Shown here piece by piece: positions 41,556 to 49,968 of a stretch of DNA of 64,000 nt. The DNA comes from Fodinibacter sp963730365 (lineage in GTDB: Bacteria; Actinomycetota; Actinomycetes; Actinomycetales; Dermatophilaceae). The notes beneath the pieces are model-generated. The model was not told the origin of the DNA and did no database searches. It was given only the letters and a program-made list of their open reading frames with translations. Numbering within the stretch: the stretch's first letter is position 1; the number at the start of each line of letters is the position of its first letter. The translations under genes were made by a program, and so were the position numbers. The DNA lies in contig CAVSRM010000011.1 in the NCBI GenBank assembly GCA_963730365.1, forward strand, positions 62,001 to 126,000. The letters run 5' to 3'.

Positions 41556-42563
41556 ATGGCGAGGTTGCGGCGGGTGTCTCCGCAGATGAAGGGCTGGACG
41601 CGACGTCGCGCGGGCAAGGGGTTCACCTACCTCGACGGGGACGGCATCCGGCTGCCCGCCGAGGACGTCGAGCGGATCCGCTCGCTCGCGATCCCCCCGG
41701 CGTGGAAGGACGTCTGGATCTGCCCGTGGGCCAACGGTCACATTCAGGCTCTCGGCACTGACGATGCGGGCAGGAGGCAGTACCTCTACCACCCTGACTG
41801 GCGGGCCAAGCGTGACCAGCTCAAGTTCGACCGCGTCAAGATGGCGGGTGCCCGGCTGGCCCGTGCGCGCGAGCAGATGATCGAGGACCTGCGCGCCGAG
41901 GGGATGCCGCTCGCCCGCGCGGCCGCCACCGCCACCCGGCTGCTCGACCTCGGCTACTTCCGGATCGGGTCCGACGCCTACGCTGACGCCAACGGGTCCT
42001 TCGGGCTCACCACGCTCGAGCGGCGCCACGTGCGCCGGCAGGGCAAGGACCTCGTCTTCTCCTTCGTCGGCAAGTCCGGCATCGAGCACTCGATCACGAT
42101 CAGCGACCCGCACGTCATCGAGTCGCTCAACCTCATGCGGGCCCGCCGCGGAGGCTCCTCACGGTTGCTGGCCTACAAGGGCGAGTCGCGGTGGGCCGAC
42201 CTGGACGCCTCGGCCGTCAACACCTACATCTCCACCATGGTCGCGCAGGACCTCACCGCCAAGGACTTCCGCACCTGGCACGCCACCGTGCTGGCCGCGG
42301 TCGCACTGGCGGAGTCCGACGAGCCGGGCGGCACCAAGGCCTCGAAGAAGCGAGCGGTGAAGGCGGCGGTCGAGGAGGTCGCGGCATACCTCGGGAACAC
42401 CCCGACCGTGGCGCGCGCGAGCTACATCGACCCGCGGGTCATCGACGAGTACGAGGCCGGTGTCACGATCGCCCCCACCCTCGCGCGCCGCCACCGCAAC
42501 GCCGACACGCGCCAGGCCGCGGTGGAGAAGGCGGTCGCTCGCCTCATCGACGGCGCCGACTGA
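41556..42563 (+). CDS. DNA topoisomerase IB
   Basis: 335-aa bacterial type IB topoisomerase, which nicks one DNA strand through a 3'-phosphotyrosine and relaxes supercoils. The N-terminal DNA-binding domain shows RIRSLAIPPAWKDVWICP. The catalytic core has RLLDLGYFRIGSD (first Arg), the VGKSGIEHS Lys, a FRTWHATVLAA Arg/His pair and nucleophile Y290 in ARASYIDPRVID. The length is that of compact poxvirus-like bacterial enzymes. Such genes are scattered accessories in actinobacteria. An unusual intergenic repeat follows the stop. Confidence 0.95.
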   Translation: MARLRRVSPQMKGWTRRRAGKGFTYLDGDGIRLPAEDVERIRSLAIPPAWKDVWICPWANGHIQALGTDDAGRRQYLYHPDWRAKRDQLKFDRVKMAGARLARAREQMIEDLRAEGMPLARAAATATRLLDLGYFRIGSDAYADANGSFGLTTLERRHVRRQGKDLVFSFVGKSGIEHSITISDPHVIESLNLMRARRGGSSRLLAYKGESRWADLDASAVNTYISTMVAQDLTAKDFRTWHATVLAAVALAESDEPGGTKASKKRAVKAAVEEVAAYLGNTPTVARASYIDPRVIDEYEAGVTIAPTLARRHRNADTRQAAVEKAVARLIDGAD

Positions 42564-42584
42564 CGCCCGCCTGCCGCCCGTTTC

Positions 42585-42714
42585 GCCGCCATGGTGGCCA
42601 AACCCGTGGATGGAGTCGAGATCTCGACGCCATCCACGCAGCTCGACACCATGGCGGCCAAACGCCCGGGGGGTGGCTGGGGCCAAACGCCGGGGTGCCT
42701 GAGGGCCAGACGCC
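42585..42714. repeat. nested inverted repeat followed by GGCCAAACGCC iterations
   Basis: Outer 12-bp arms GCCGCCATGGTG (42585-42596) and CACCATGGCGGC (42647-42658) enclose a 34-bp near-perfect palindrome (42605-42638) centred on GTCGAGATCTCGAC. Three GGCCAAACGCC-like words follow at 42656, 42681 and 42704, about 24 bp apart, with a related GGCCAAAC at 42597. It lies after the topoisomerase gene and before a GT2 gene, so it may be terminator, operator or a mobile-repeat relic. It is unlike the CTAGCAG element. Confidence 0.85.
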
Positions 42715-42797
42715 GGGGGCTGGGGGCCGCCGCCCACCTCGCGGGTCCGTTGGGCTGCGGCGCGCTGTGGCGGGACGAGGAGCGGGTGCCCCGCGGG

Positions 42798-42803
42798 TAG
42801 GCT
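42798..42803 (+). promoter_or_regulatory. -10 hexamer for the second glycan operon
   Basis: TAGGCT, 8 nt before ATG 42812. Confidence 0.4.
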
Positions 42804-42811
42804 CGCTCGGG

Positions 42812-43954
42812 ATGAGCGAGAACCCCCACGCGGCGCCTGCGGGCCCCGGCGATCCAGACCCCAGACCGGCCGGGGCGGGCCCGCTCGACCACGACGCGCT
42901 CCACGCCGCTCCGACCGAGCGGATCTCCGTGCGCCCGGGACAGATGGCGGGGCGAAGCGACGACCCCGCGACCCCAACCGGCATCCGGCCGGGTCAGGAT
43001 GCCGCGGGCGCCCGGGCTGGCCACGCGGCCTACGTCATCGAGGACGCGCGCGACGGCCCTGGCCCGGTGCCCTACGTGACCATCGTGCTGCCGTGCTTCA
43101 ACGAGGGCGCTCACGTCCTCGACGAGATCGACCGGATCACCGAGACGATGCTCGCGAGCGAGCTGACCTACGAGATCCTCTGCATCGACGATGCGAGCAC
43201 CGACGACACCCTCGAGGCGCTCCGCGGCGCGCAACAGCGTTACCCGCACGTGCGAGTGCTCCCGTTCCGGCGCAACGGCGGGTCGGGCACCGCGCGCCGC
43301 ATCGGCACCCAGCAGTCCCGCGGCGAGATCGTCGTGTGGACCGACGCAGACATGACCTACGAGAACGAGCGCATCCCCGAGCTCGTGCGCATCCTGCGCG
43401 ACGACCCCACCTACGACCAGGTCGTCGGTGCGCGCACCACCGAGGAGGGAACGCACAAGTGGGCCCGCGTGCCCGCGAAGTGGTTGATCCGCAAGATTGC
43501 CGAGTGGCTCACCAAGACGCGCATCCCCGACCTGAACTCGGGGCTGCGGGCGTTCCGCCGCGACGTCTCCCTGCCCTACCTGCGGCTGCTGCCGGCCGGC
43601 TTCTCCTGCGTCACGACGATCACCATCGCGTTCCTGTCGAACCAGCACGACATCAAGTACGTCGAGACGAGCTACGCCAAGCGCGCCGGCGTGAGCAAGT
43701 TCCACTTCGTCGGCGACGCCTACCGCTACATCCTCCAGGTGCTGCGCATGGTCATGTACTTCGACCCGCTCAAGGTGCTCATGCCACCCGCACTGTGGAT
43801 GATCGTCCTCGGTGTGCTCAAGGCCGTCGTCGACATGGTCCGCCACCCGTTCTACTTCCCGGCGAGCACGGTGCTGCTCATCGTCAGCGGGATCATGATC
43901 GCCTCCCTCGCGCTGCTGTCCGACCTCGTCGTCAGGTCGAGAGACGGTGTCTGA
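42812..43954 (+). CDS. glycosyltransferase family 2 with C-terminal membrane anchor
   Basis: 380-aa GT2 enzyme. About 90 Pro/Ala-rich N-terminal residues precede the catalytic domain: TIVLPCFNEGAHVLDEI, ILCIDDASTDDT, RNGGSGTARRIG and the metal site WTDADMTYENE. LNSGLRAFRRDV and two C-terminal helices (about 325-375) match polyprenyl-phosphate glycosyltransferases of the DPM/GtrB type. It heads an operon with a GT4, methyltransferases and a flippase-like protein, probably for a surface glycan. Confidence 0.9.
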   Translation: MSENPHAAPAGPGDPDPRPAGAGPLDHDALHAAPTERISVRPGQMAGRSDDPATPTGIRPGQDAAGARAGHAAYVIEDARDGPGPVPYVTIVLPCFNEGAHVLDEIDRITETMLASELTYEILCIDDASTDDTLEALRGAQQRYPHVRVLPFRRNGGSGTARRIGTQQSRGEIVVWTDADMTYENERIPELVRILRDDPTYDQVVGARTTEEGTHKWARVPAKWLIRKIAEWLTKTRIPDLNSGLRAFRRDVSLPYLRLLPAGFSCVTTITIAFLSNQHDIKYVETSYAKRAGVSKFHFVGDAYRYILQVLRMVMYFDPLKVLMPPALWMIVLGVLKAVVDMVRHPFYFPASTVLLIVSGIMIASLALLSDLVVRSRDGV

Positions 43955-45395
43955 GAGCGGAGGAGGGCCAGGCGCCGGGATGCCGTCCACGGGGTCCGGT
44001 GCGGCTCTCACCGTCGCGCTCGTGGGCCCGACCCACCCCTTCAAGGGCGGTGTGGCGGCACACACGACCACCCTCGCGCACGAGCTCGTGGCGGCCGGGC
44101 ACGAGGTGACGCTGGTGTCGTGGAGCCACCTCTACCCGTCGCTGCTCTACCTCGGCGAGCAGGCGGTGCCCGGCGGCGCCCCCGACGTCGAGCCCTTCCC
44201 GCGGACCCTGCGGGTGCTGTCCTGGGCCCGCCCCGACACGTGGGTGCGCGCCGGGCGCCGACTCCGCGACGTCGACGTCATCGTGGTCGTCCACGTCATC
44301 CCCGCGGTCGTCCCGGCCCACCTCGCGCTGCTCCGGGCGGCCGGGGCAGGTCGCCCGGGCGGGCCACGCTCCGTCGTCATCGCCCACAACGTCCTTCCTC
44401 ACGAACCGCGTCCCGGCGACCGGCAGCTCATGGAGTCCTTGCTGCGGCGGGTCGACGCCGTCGTCGTGCACACCTCCGAGCAGGCGGGTATCGCGGCCGG
44501 GCTCGGTGCCGCCAAGGTGCGCGAGCTCGAGCTGCCGCCGCACCTGCCGGGGGGTGAGCCGGCGCGGCGCCCGCCCCATGACGGGCCCGCGCGGCTGCTG
44601 TCGCTCGGGATCGTGCGCGACTACAAGGGCGTCGACCTGCTCGTCGACGCACTTCGCGACGTTCCCGACCTCCGCCTGACCGTCGCCGGTGAGCTGTGGG
44701 GTGAGGCCGGGCGACGGGTCCGCGAGCTGGCGGCCGACCCGCGCCTCGAGGGCCGGGTCGAGGTGCACGGCGGCTACGTGCCCGCCGACCGCCTCGCCGA
44801 GCTCATGGCGCGCCACGACGTCATGGCGCTGACGTACCGCTCGGCGACCGCGTCGCAGAACGCCCTCCTCGCCCGCCAGCACGGGCTCGCCGTGCTGGCC
44901 AGCACCGTCGGCAGCTTTCCCGACCAGGTCCGCGACGGTGTCGACGGCGTGCTGGTCCCGCCCTCCGACCGGGTCGCCCTCGTCGCTGCGCTGCGCCGGC
45001 TGGCCGAGCCCGGGTACGCCGACGGGCTGCGCGAGGCGGTGCGACCGCCGGACCTGTCCGGTCCGTGGGCCAACTACGTCGGGAGTCTCGAAGCCCTCGC
45101 CGCCGCCCCCGTGGCCGACCCGCACGCGGACGACGAGCCAGGTGCCCGTGCCGACCGGGCCGGTCTCGAGGCTGCGGGGCCGGGCCGCCGCGCTACGTGC
45201 CCGGCGCGGCCCGGTGCTCGACCTGGTGCCGGGCGACTTCCCCGAGCGGGTCCGCGCCACCGACGTGCTCGCCGTCGACGCCGACGCGCTCGAGGCAGTG
45301 GCGACCGCGCGGGTGCTGGGGCTACCCCGCACCGGGGAGCCCGTCGCTGCCTGGGCCGCCCTGGGCGCCCTCGCCGCGATCGTGCGGATCCGTGA
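43947..45395 (+). CDS. glycosyltransferase family 4, reading into the next gene
   Basis: GT4 (GT-B fold) protein. The N-terminal domain begins VALVGPTHPFKGGVAAHTT; the C-terminal domain has LLSLGIVRDYKGVDLLVDAL, VHGGYVPADRLAELMARHD and the LTYRSATASQNALLARQHG donor-site region. Homology stops near residue 395 (YVGSLEALAAAP). After that the frame runs as an Arg/Ala/Gly-rich, unlikely sequence for about 85 codons through the next gene, ending at 45395. Either the tail is real and overlaps by 254 nt, or one base is missing or extra near 45100-45150. GTG 43947 overlaps the upstream stop; ATG 43980 after AGGAGG is an alternative. Confidence 0.8.
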   Translation: MSESGGGPGAGMPSTGSGAALTVALVGPTHPFKGGVAAHTTTLAHELVAAGHEVTLVSWSHLYPSLLYLGEQAVPGGAPDVEPFPRTLRVLSWARPDTWVRAGRRLRDVDVIVVVHVIPAVVPAHLALLRAAGAGRPGGPRSVVIAHNVLPHEPRPGDRQLMESLLRRVDAVVVHTSEQAGIAAGLGAAKVRELELPPHLPGGEPARRPPHDGPARLLSLGIVRDYKGVDLLVDALRDVPDLRLTVAGELWGEAGRRVRELAADPRLEGRVEVHGGYVPADRLAELMARHDVMALTYRSATASQNALLARQHGLAVLASTVGSFPDQVRDGVDGVLVPPSDRVALVAALRRLAEPGYADGLREAVRPPDLSGPWANYVGSLEALAAAPVADPHADDEPGARADRAGLEAAGPGRRATCPARPGARPGAGRLPRAGPRHRRARRRRRRARGSGDRAGAGATPHRGARRCLGRPGRPRRDRADP

Positions 45396-45864
45396 CGACG
45401 GGCACCGCTCGTCGGTCATCGTCGACGAGTCCGGCACCGGGAGCCCGCTCTCGCGGTGGGCCCGTGCCCTGGGGTTCGCGCCCGTCGAGCTCGAGCTCAC
45501 CGGGCGCCGGGCTGCCGTCGAGGCACTCGACGTCGACACCGCCAGCCTCGACGTCATCACCCGGCTGCACCCCGGCGGGTGCACGGCCACCGACGTCGAC
45601 CACGCGATCGGGCAGGCCTCCTGGGCGCTGCGCTCGGGCGGGCTGCTCGTGCTGACCGTGCCCATCGGCGACGAGGAGCCGGAGTTCGCCGTGCGACCCG
45701 CGGACGTCCGTGGAGTGCTCGCGCGCGCCGACGACCTCGGCCTCAAGCTCGTCGGTGATGTCGACGGCGACGTCCTGGACCGGATCCGCACGGCACGCAC
45801 GAGTGCCATGGGAGGCGACGCACCGGCATACGCCGTGCTGCGGTTGACCTTCCGCCGGCGGTGA
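45142..45864 (+). CDS. methyltransferase-like protein, degenerate
   Basis: About 240 residues with a SAM-methyltransferase outline: PVLDLVPGDFPERV in the place of motif I, DVLAVDADALEAV for motif II, then SLDVITRLHPGG and WALRSGGLLVLTVPIGDE for the later strands. The glycine-rich motif I is weak (VPGDF), so activity is uncertain. The start is unclear: GTG 45142 or 45148 lies inside the GT4 reading frame with no good ribosome site. It may instead be the C-terminal part of a GT4 fusion if a frameshift is corrected. It is followed 7 nt later by the flippase-like gene. Confidence 0.6.
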   Translation: MPVPTGPVSRLRGRAAALRARRGPVLDLVPGDFPERVRATDVLAVDADALEAVATARVLGLPRTGEPVAAWAALGALAAIVRIRDDGHRSSVIVDESGTGSPLSRWARALGFAPVELELTGRRAAVEALDVDTASLDVITRLHPGGCTATDVDHAIGQASWALRSGGLLVLTVPIGDEEPEFAVRPADVRGVLARADDLGLKLVGDVDGDVLDRIRTARTSAMGGDAPAYAVLRLTFRRR

Positions 45865-45871
45865 CCCGGCG

Positions 45872-46807
45872 ATGAACCGCTCCCGGGTGCTCGACGTCGT
45901 GCGGATCGGGCTGCTGGTCGTGATCCTCGTCGGTGTGGGCATCGCCCTGTGGCGCAACTGGGATGCCGTGTCCAGCGAGCTCGTCCTCATCAGCTGGCCG
46001 GTGCTCGTCGGGGCGTTCGCGCTCACCGTGCTCGCGCCCGCGGTGACCCTGATGGGCTGGCGGGTGCTCCTCGCCGACCTCGGCAGCGACCTCCACCCCG
46101 CCCCGGCCGCGAGCATCTTCTTCGTCGGTCAGCTCGGCAAGTACCTGCCCGGGTCGGTGTGGACCATCCTCGTGCAGACCGAGATGGGTGCCCGGCTCAA
46201 GGTGCCCCGGCGCCGGATGGCCGTCGCGGGGCTGCTGGCCATCGGTCTCGCCGTGCTCACCGGTTCCCTCATGGGCCTGCCCGCGGTTCCTCCCCTCGTC
46301 GACCGCGAGAGCAGTGCCCTCTCGTGGTGGTGGGTGGTCCTCGCGGCCGGGCTGGGGGCGGTGCTGCTGTGGCCGCGACTGCTCAACGCCGTGATCGCCC
46401 GAGGGCTGCGACTCATCCGGCGCGAACCGCTCGAGCACGACCTGTCGGGGCGTGCGGTGGCGCTCACCGTGGCCTGGTTCGCCGGGGCGTGGGTCTCCAC
46501 GGGCCTCGGGGTGTTCCTCCTCGCCCGGAGTGTCGCGCCCGGCGCCCCGGTCGGCCAGCTGCTCGTCGCGAGCATCTGCGGGTTCGCCCTCGCTTCTGCC
46601 GCAGGCATGTTCAGCGTCCTCGTGCCCGCAGGCGTGGGAGTCCGCGACGGGGTCCTCGCCCTGCTCCTGGTCACCCTCATGCCGCTCTCGGCGGCCACGG
46701 CGGTCGTCGTCGTCGCGCGGTTCCTCGCCGTGCTGGCCGACCTCGGGCTCGCGGCGGCCGGGTGGGCCTGGGGGAGACGGCACCACCTGGTGGGAGCGGC
46801 GACGTGA
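45872..46807 (+). CDS. flippase-like membrane protein (LPG synthase TM / UPF0104 family)
   Basis: 311-aa protein with about eight transmembrane helices. FFVGQLGKYLPGSVWTIL and VLVPAGVGVRDGVLALLL are the two signatures of the AglD/UPF0104 flippase-like family, which shares the membrane domain of lysylphosphatidylglycerol synthases. Members are linked to glycolipid or polyprenyl-lipid handling. It lacks the soluble transferase domain, so it should not make lysyl-PG itself. Its stop overlaps the following methyltransferase start (GTGA). Confidence 0.85.
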   Translation: MNRSRVLDVVRIGLLVVILVGVGIALWRNWDAVSSELVLISWPVLVGAFALTVLAPAVTLMGWRVLLADLGSDLHPAPAASIFFVGQLGKYLPGSVWTILVQTEMGARLKVPRRRMAVAGLLAIGLAVLTGSLMGLPAVPPLVDRESSALSWWWVVLAAGLGAVLLWPRLLNAVIARGLRLIRREPLEHDLSGRAVALTVAWFAGAWVSTGLGVFLLARSVAPGAPVGQLLVASICGFALASAAGMFSVLVPAGVGVRDGVLALLLVTLMPLSAATAVVVVARFLAVLADLGLAAAGWAWGRRHHLVGAAT

Positions 46808-47628
46808 GCGAGTCACCGGACCGCGAGGAACAGCTCTCCTACTCCGAGCAGATGGCCAAGATGCTCGACGAACGAGGTCGGCGCCAGAAGGCCACCAAGC
46901 TCATCGCGGTGCTGAGGCACGCCCTCGGGGTCAACGACCTGACCGGGCTCAGGGCCGTGGACGTCGGGTGCTCCGCGGGGTTCATCGCCGACGAGCTGGC
47001 GCTCGCCGGCGCGACCACGACCGGGGTCGACATCGACGAGCCGGGGCTGGCGAAGGCACGTGAGCGCTTCGGCGACCGGGTCGACTTCCGGGTGGCCCGC
47101 GGCGAGGCACTGCCCTTCGACGACGAGTCGGTCGACGTCGTCGTGCTCAACCACATCTACGAGCACGTCGTCGACCCCGAGGCCGTCGTCGCCGACATCC
47201 ACCGGGTGCTGGCCCCGAGAGGCGTCCTGTACGCCGGGGTCGGGCACCGCTGGCAGGTCATCGAGCCGCACCACCGGCTGCCCTTCCTGTCGTGGCTGCC
47301 GCAGCGCGCCGCCGACCGCTACCTGCGTGCCACCGGCAAGGGTGAGCACTACTACGAGCGCTACGCCACGCCGGCCGGACTGAGGCGCCTCTTCGCCGCC
47401 TACGACGTCTGGGACTACACGCTCCCCGTCCTCGCCGACCCCGCGGCGTTCTCGGCCGGCGACAACGTGCCGGCGTGGGCCGCGAAGATCCCGCCGCGAG
47501 CGTTGGCTGCTGCCCTGCCCCTCGTGCCGACCTACGTCTGGGCGGCCTTCAAGGGCGCGTCGGTCCCGGCGGGGCCGACGCTGCGGGTTCCCCCGAGGCA
47601 CCTCAACGCGGGCGGGCCGACGCGGTGA
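46804..47628 (+). CDS. class I SAM-dependent methyltransferase
   Basis: 274-aa methyltransferase of the Methyltransf_11 type. Motif I is AVDVGCSAGFIADELA, motif II GVDIDEPGLAKAR, then GEALPFDDESVDVVVLNHIYEHV with the post-motif-II acidic residues. The C-terminal ~110 residues (HHRLPFLSWLPQRAADRYLR) form a substrate cap. Context suggests sugar or lipid-glycan methylation. It is coupled at both ends by GTGA overlaps, to the flippase-like gene and to the DNA glycosylase gene. Confidence 0.9.
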   Translation: MSESPDREEQLSYSEQMAKMLDERGRRQKATKLIAVLRHALGVNDLTGLRAVDVGCSAGFIADELALAGATTTGVDIDEPGLAKARERFGDRVDFRVARGEALPFDDESVDVVVLNHIYEHVVDPEAVVADIHRVLAPRGVLYAGVGHRWQVIEPHHRLPFLSWLPQRAADRYLRATGKGEHYYERYATPAGLRRLFAAYDVWDYTLPVLADPAAFSAGDNVPAWAAKIPPRALAAALPLVPTYVWAAFKGASVPAGPTLRVPPRHLNAGGPTR

Positions 47629-48563
47629 GCGGGAGCTCCGAGCCGGGGGCGCGGCGGCTCGTGCGAGCCTCGCGACCGGTGCCGCTCGGCGCCGTCCTGG
47701 GCATCCTCAGGCGCGGGGCGGGAGACCCCACGTGCCGGCAGGACTCCGGCCGGTGGTGGTTCGCCTGGCGCACGCCCACGGGTCCTGTGACCCTGTGCCT
47801 CGAGCCGACGGCCGAGCCGGACCAGGTCGCGGCGACGGCGTGGGGGAGCGGGGCCGAATGGATGCTCGAGCGGGTGCCGGACCTGGTCGGCGAGCGCGAC
47901 GACCCCATCGGTTTCGTTGCCCACCACGCGCCGGTCGCGGCCGCGTGGCGGGCCCACTCGGGCTGGCGGGTCCCCCGCACCGGCATGGTCGTCCAGGCCC
48001 TCGTGCCGACGATCATCGAGCAGAAGGTCACCGGCAAGGAGGCCTTCGCCGGGTACCGGCGCCTGGTCTGGCGGTTCGGTGCGCCGGCACCCGGGCCGGG
48101 CGAGGCGATGTCGATGCGCGTGCCTCCGGACCCCTCCGGGTGGGCCGCCATCCCGTCCTGGGAGTGGCTCGGCGCCGGGGTCGACCCGCAACGCTCGCGC
48201 ACCGTCGTCCGGGCCGTGGGCCATGCAGGCCGCCTGGAGGAGTGCCTCGACCTCCCGCGCGACGCTGCGCACGCAAGGCTCCGAGCCCTCCCCGGGGTCG
48301 GGGCCTGGACCTGGGCCGAGGTGGCCCAGCGCGCTCTCGGGCTCGCCGACGAGGTGAGCTTCGGGGACTACCACGTCGCCAAGGACATCGGTTGGGCCCT
48401 GACCGGCACCCCGGTCGACGACGACGGACTGGCCGAGCTGCTCGAGCCGTATGTCGGCCACCGCTACCGCGTGCAGGCACTCCTGGGCCTCGCCGGGCAC
48501 CACCGCCCCCGTCGGGGACCTCGCATGTCGCTGCCCACGCACCTGCCGACCAGAGGTCGTTGA
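47625..48563 (+). CDS. DNA-3-methyladenine glycosylase family protein (HhH-GPD)
   Basis: 312-aa AlkA-like base-excision enzyme removing alkylated purines. The helix-hairpin-helix and catalytic region read LRALPGVGAWTWAEVAQ and DEVSFGDYHVAKDIG; the catalytic aspartate is that in GDYH. VQALVPTIIEQKVTGKEA is the conserved HhH-GPD entry helix. Its GTG overlaps the methyltransferase stop, so a repair gene is joined to a glycan operon, probably by chance of gene order. Confidence 0.9.
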   Translation: MSGSSEPGARRLVRASRPVPLGAVLGILRRGAGDPTCRQDSGRWWFAWRTPTGPVTLCLEPTAEPDQVAATAWGSGAEWMLERVPDLVGERDDPIGFVAHHAPVAAAWRAHSGWRVPRTGMVVQALVPTIIEQKVTGKEAFAGYRRLVWRFGAPAPGPGEAMSMRVPPDPSGWAAIPSWEWLGAGVDPQRSRTVVRAVGHAGRLEECLDLPRDAAHARLRALPGVGAWTWAEVAQRALGLADEVSFGDYHVAKDIGWALTGTPVDDDGLAELLEPYVGHRYRVQALLGLAGHHRPRRGPRMSLPTHLPTRGR

Positions 48564-48620
48564 GCCGGAACACCCCACCACGACCCCCGGCCACGAGCCG
48601 CCCCGGACCGCCCGAGGGGC

Positions 48621-49151
48621 TCAGGTCGTCACATCGGCCGCCGCGGGCTCCGCACCCCGCCGGGCGCCGTGTCGTCCCGACTCTCCGGGCCCGCGCATCA
48701 GCACGACCGTGACCGTCATCCCGCCGGCGAGCGCCGCCAGCAGCGTGGGGTCGTGCAGCCGCGCCAGGACGGATCCCGCCCCGGGAACCGCGAACCACTC
48801 GCTCCCCACGACGTCGTCCTCGGTGGGGGTCCAGTCGTCCGGGCGGTCGCGGTTGTCACCCTGCGTGGTGAAGCCGCCCTCCGGCGTGCCGCCCGTCAAG
48901 CGGTGGATGACCAGGTCGCCGGCACCGGGCCCCCCCTCCGGGACCCGGAACGTGACGACGTCGCCGACGTCGTAGGACCCCCGGGCCCTGGTGACGACGA
49001 GGTCGCCGCCGTGCAGCGTCGGCTCCATGCTCGTTCCGCTCACGATGACGAGCGTCGTGGGTCCGCCGAGCGCGGTCGGGCGCAGCAGCAGGGCCCACAG
49101 CACAGCCCCCACCGTGAGGGCCAGAATCGAGAGGATGCGTCGAATGTTCAT
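48621..49151 (-). CDS. sipW: signal peptidase I, SipW/ER type
   Basis: 176-aa membrane serine protease. The N-terminal anchor is ILSILALTVGAVLWALLL, and a second C-terminal helix is LAALAGGMTVTVVLM. The nucleophile is S41 in VSGTSMEPTL. The general base is H83 in DLVIHRLTGG, where bacterial LepB has lysine; this Ser-His form is the SipW/archaeal/ER subtype. QGDNRDRPDDW supplies the conserved aspartates. The adjacent upstream gene encodes a small exported protein that looks like its dedicated substrate, as in Bacillus sipW-tasA. Confidence 0.92.
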   Translation of the reverse strand: MNIRRILSILALTVGAVLWALLLRPTALGGPTTLVIVSGTSMEPTLHGGDLVVTRARGSYDVGDVVTFRVPEGGPGAGDLVIHRLTGGTPEGGFTTQGDNRDRPDDWTPTEDDVVGSEWFAVPGAGSVLARLHDPTLLAALAGGMTVTVVLMRGPGESGRHGARRGAEPAAADVTT

Positions 49152-49224
49152 GTCGGTGCGCCCCGACCGGCGGGGTGAGGACGGCACGAGCAGCGCCGTC
49201 CCCACCCCCGGTCCGAGAGCTCGC

Positions 49225-49587
49225 TCAGCCCTCGATCCAGATGCGGATGTCGTTGATGGACTCCGCGCTCGGGTACGGCGAGCCGAACGGCACCGACACG
49301 CTGTCACCCGCGATGGTCGCCTTGGTCGCATTGGCCCCGTTGACGCTCACGAACATGTCCGCCCCCTCGCAGGCTGCGGCGATCCCGCTGACCCGGACGA
49401 AGCGCACCGTGTTGTCGTCGGTCTCGAGCCCCCAGTTGGCCTTGACGCCGTTCCCGTCGCAGCCGAGCGTCGTGTCGACGCCGGCCTGGATGGTGCCCCC
49501 GTCGACCGTCAGCAGCGACGCCGACGCGAAGGCCAGCGTGGAGACGGTCGCTCCCGCGGCCAGGGCGACCGCAAGTCTCTTCATCAT
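49225..49587 (-). CDS. small secreted protein, probable SipW substrate
   Basis: 120-aa protein beginning MMKRLAVALAAGATVSTLA, a short signal peptide. The mature part (from about ASLLTVDGGTIQAG) is Gly/Asp/Val-rich with two cysteines (LGCDGNG and AACEGAD) that may form a disulphide, and ends INDIRIWIEG. No named domain is recognised. It lies 73 nt upstream of the SipW-type peptidase on the same strand, and SipW enzymes usually process such small beta-strand surface proteins. Confidence 0.8.
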   Translation of the reverse strand: MMKRLAVALAAGATVSTLAFASASLLTVDGGTIQAGVDTTLGCDGNGVKANWGLETDDNTVRFVRVSGIAAACEGADMFVSVNGANATKATIAGDSVSVPFGSPYPSAESINDIRIWIEG

Positions 49588-49968
49588 CGTTGTTCTTTCC
49601 CTTCTTCGGATGGGTCGCGACCCGTTCGAGGACGCAACGGGGCGAGACGCTAGACGTGTCCGGCAGGCCCACCGGGGGTTCGTGACATGGCACTTCCATC
49701 CCTGTCCGAACGGACGATGTCGGCCTGGCCCGAACGGTGAGTCATCCCCCCGACCTGTGGGTATGGCCCACCGGGGCCGGCGGTTCAGCACCAGCGTCTC
49801 GGTGCCCATCCGGTCGCCGGGGCCTGCTCCCACGTCGCCTGGGCCCTGCTCCCACCGCAGCCCAGTGGGCCCTGGGCCCCGTGGGGCACGGTCTTGCGCC
49901 GAGTGAGGCCCGCCCCGGCGTGCCACCGCCGGACGCCCGGCGCGAGCGGGCCCCCGCCGGCGGTTGCC
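49588..49968. other. gene-free region upstream of the secreted protein gene
   Basis: 381 bp without a credible gene. It contains a 12-bp palindrome GTCCGAACGGAC (49704-49715) that could be an operator for the SipW substrate gene, and a GC-rich stretch (about 49815-49890) with GCCTGCTCCCAC and GCCCTGCTCCCAC near-repeats and a GGGCCCTGGGCCC palindromic cluster. The part next to 49969 may hold the hemerythrin gene terminator. Confidence 0.45.
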
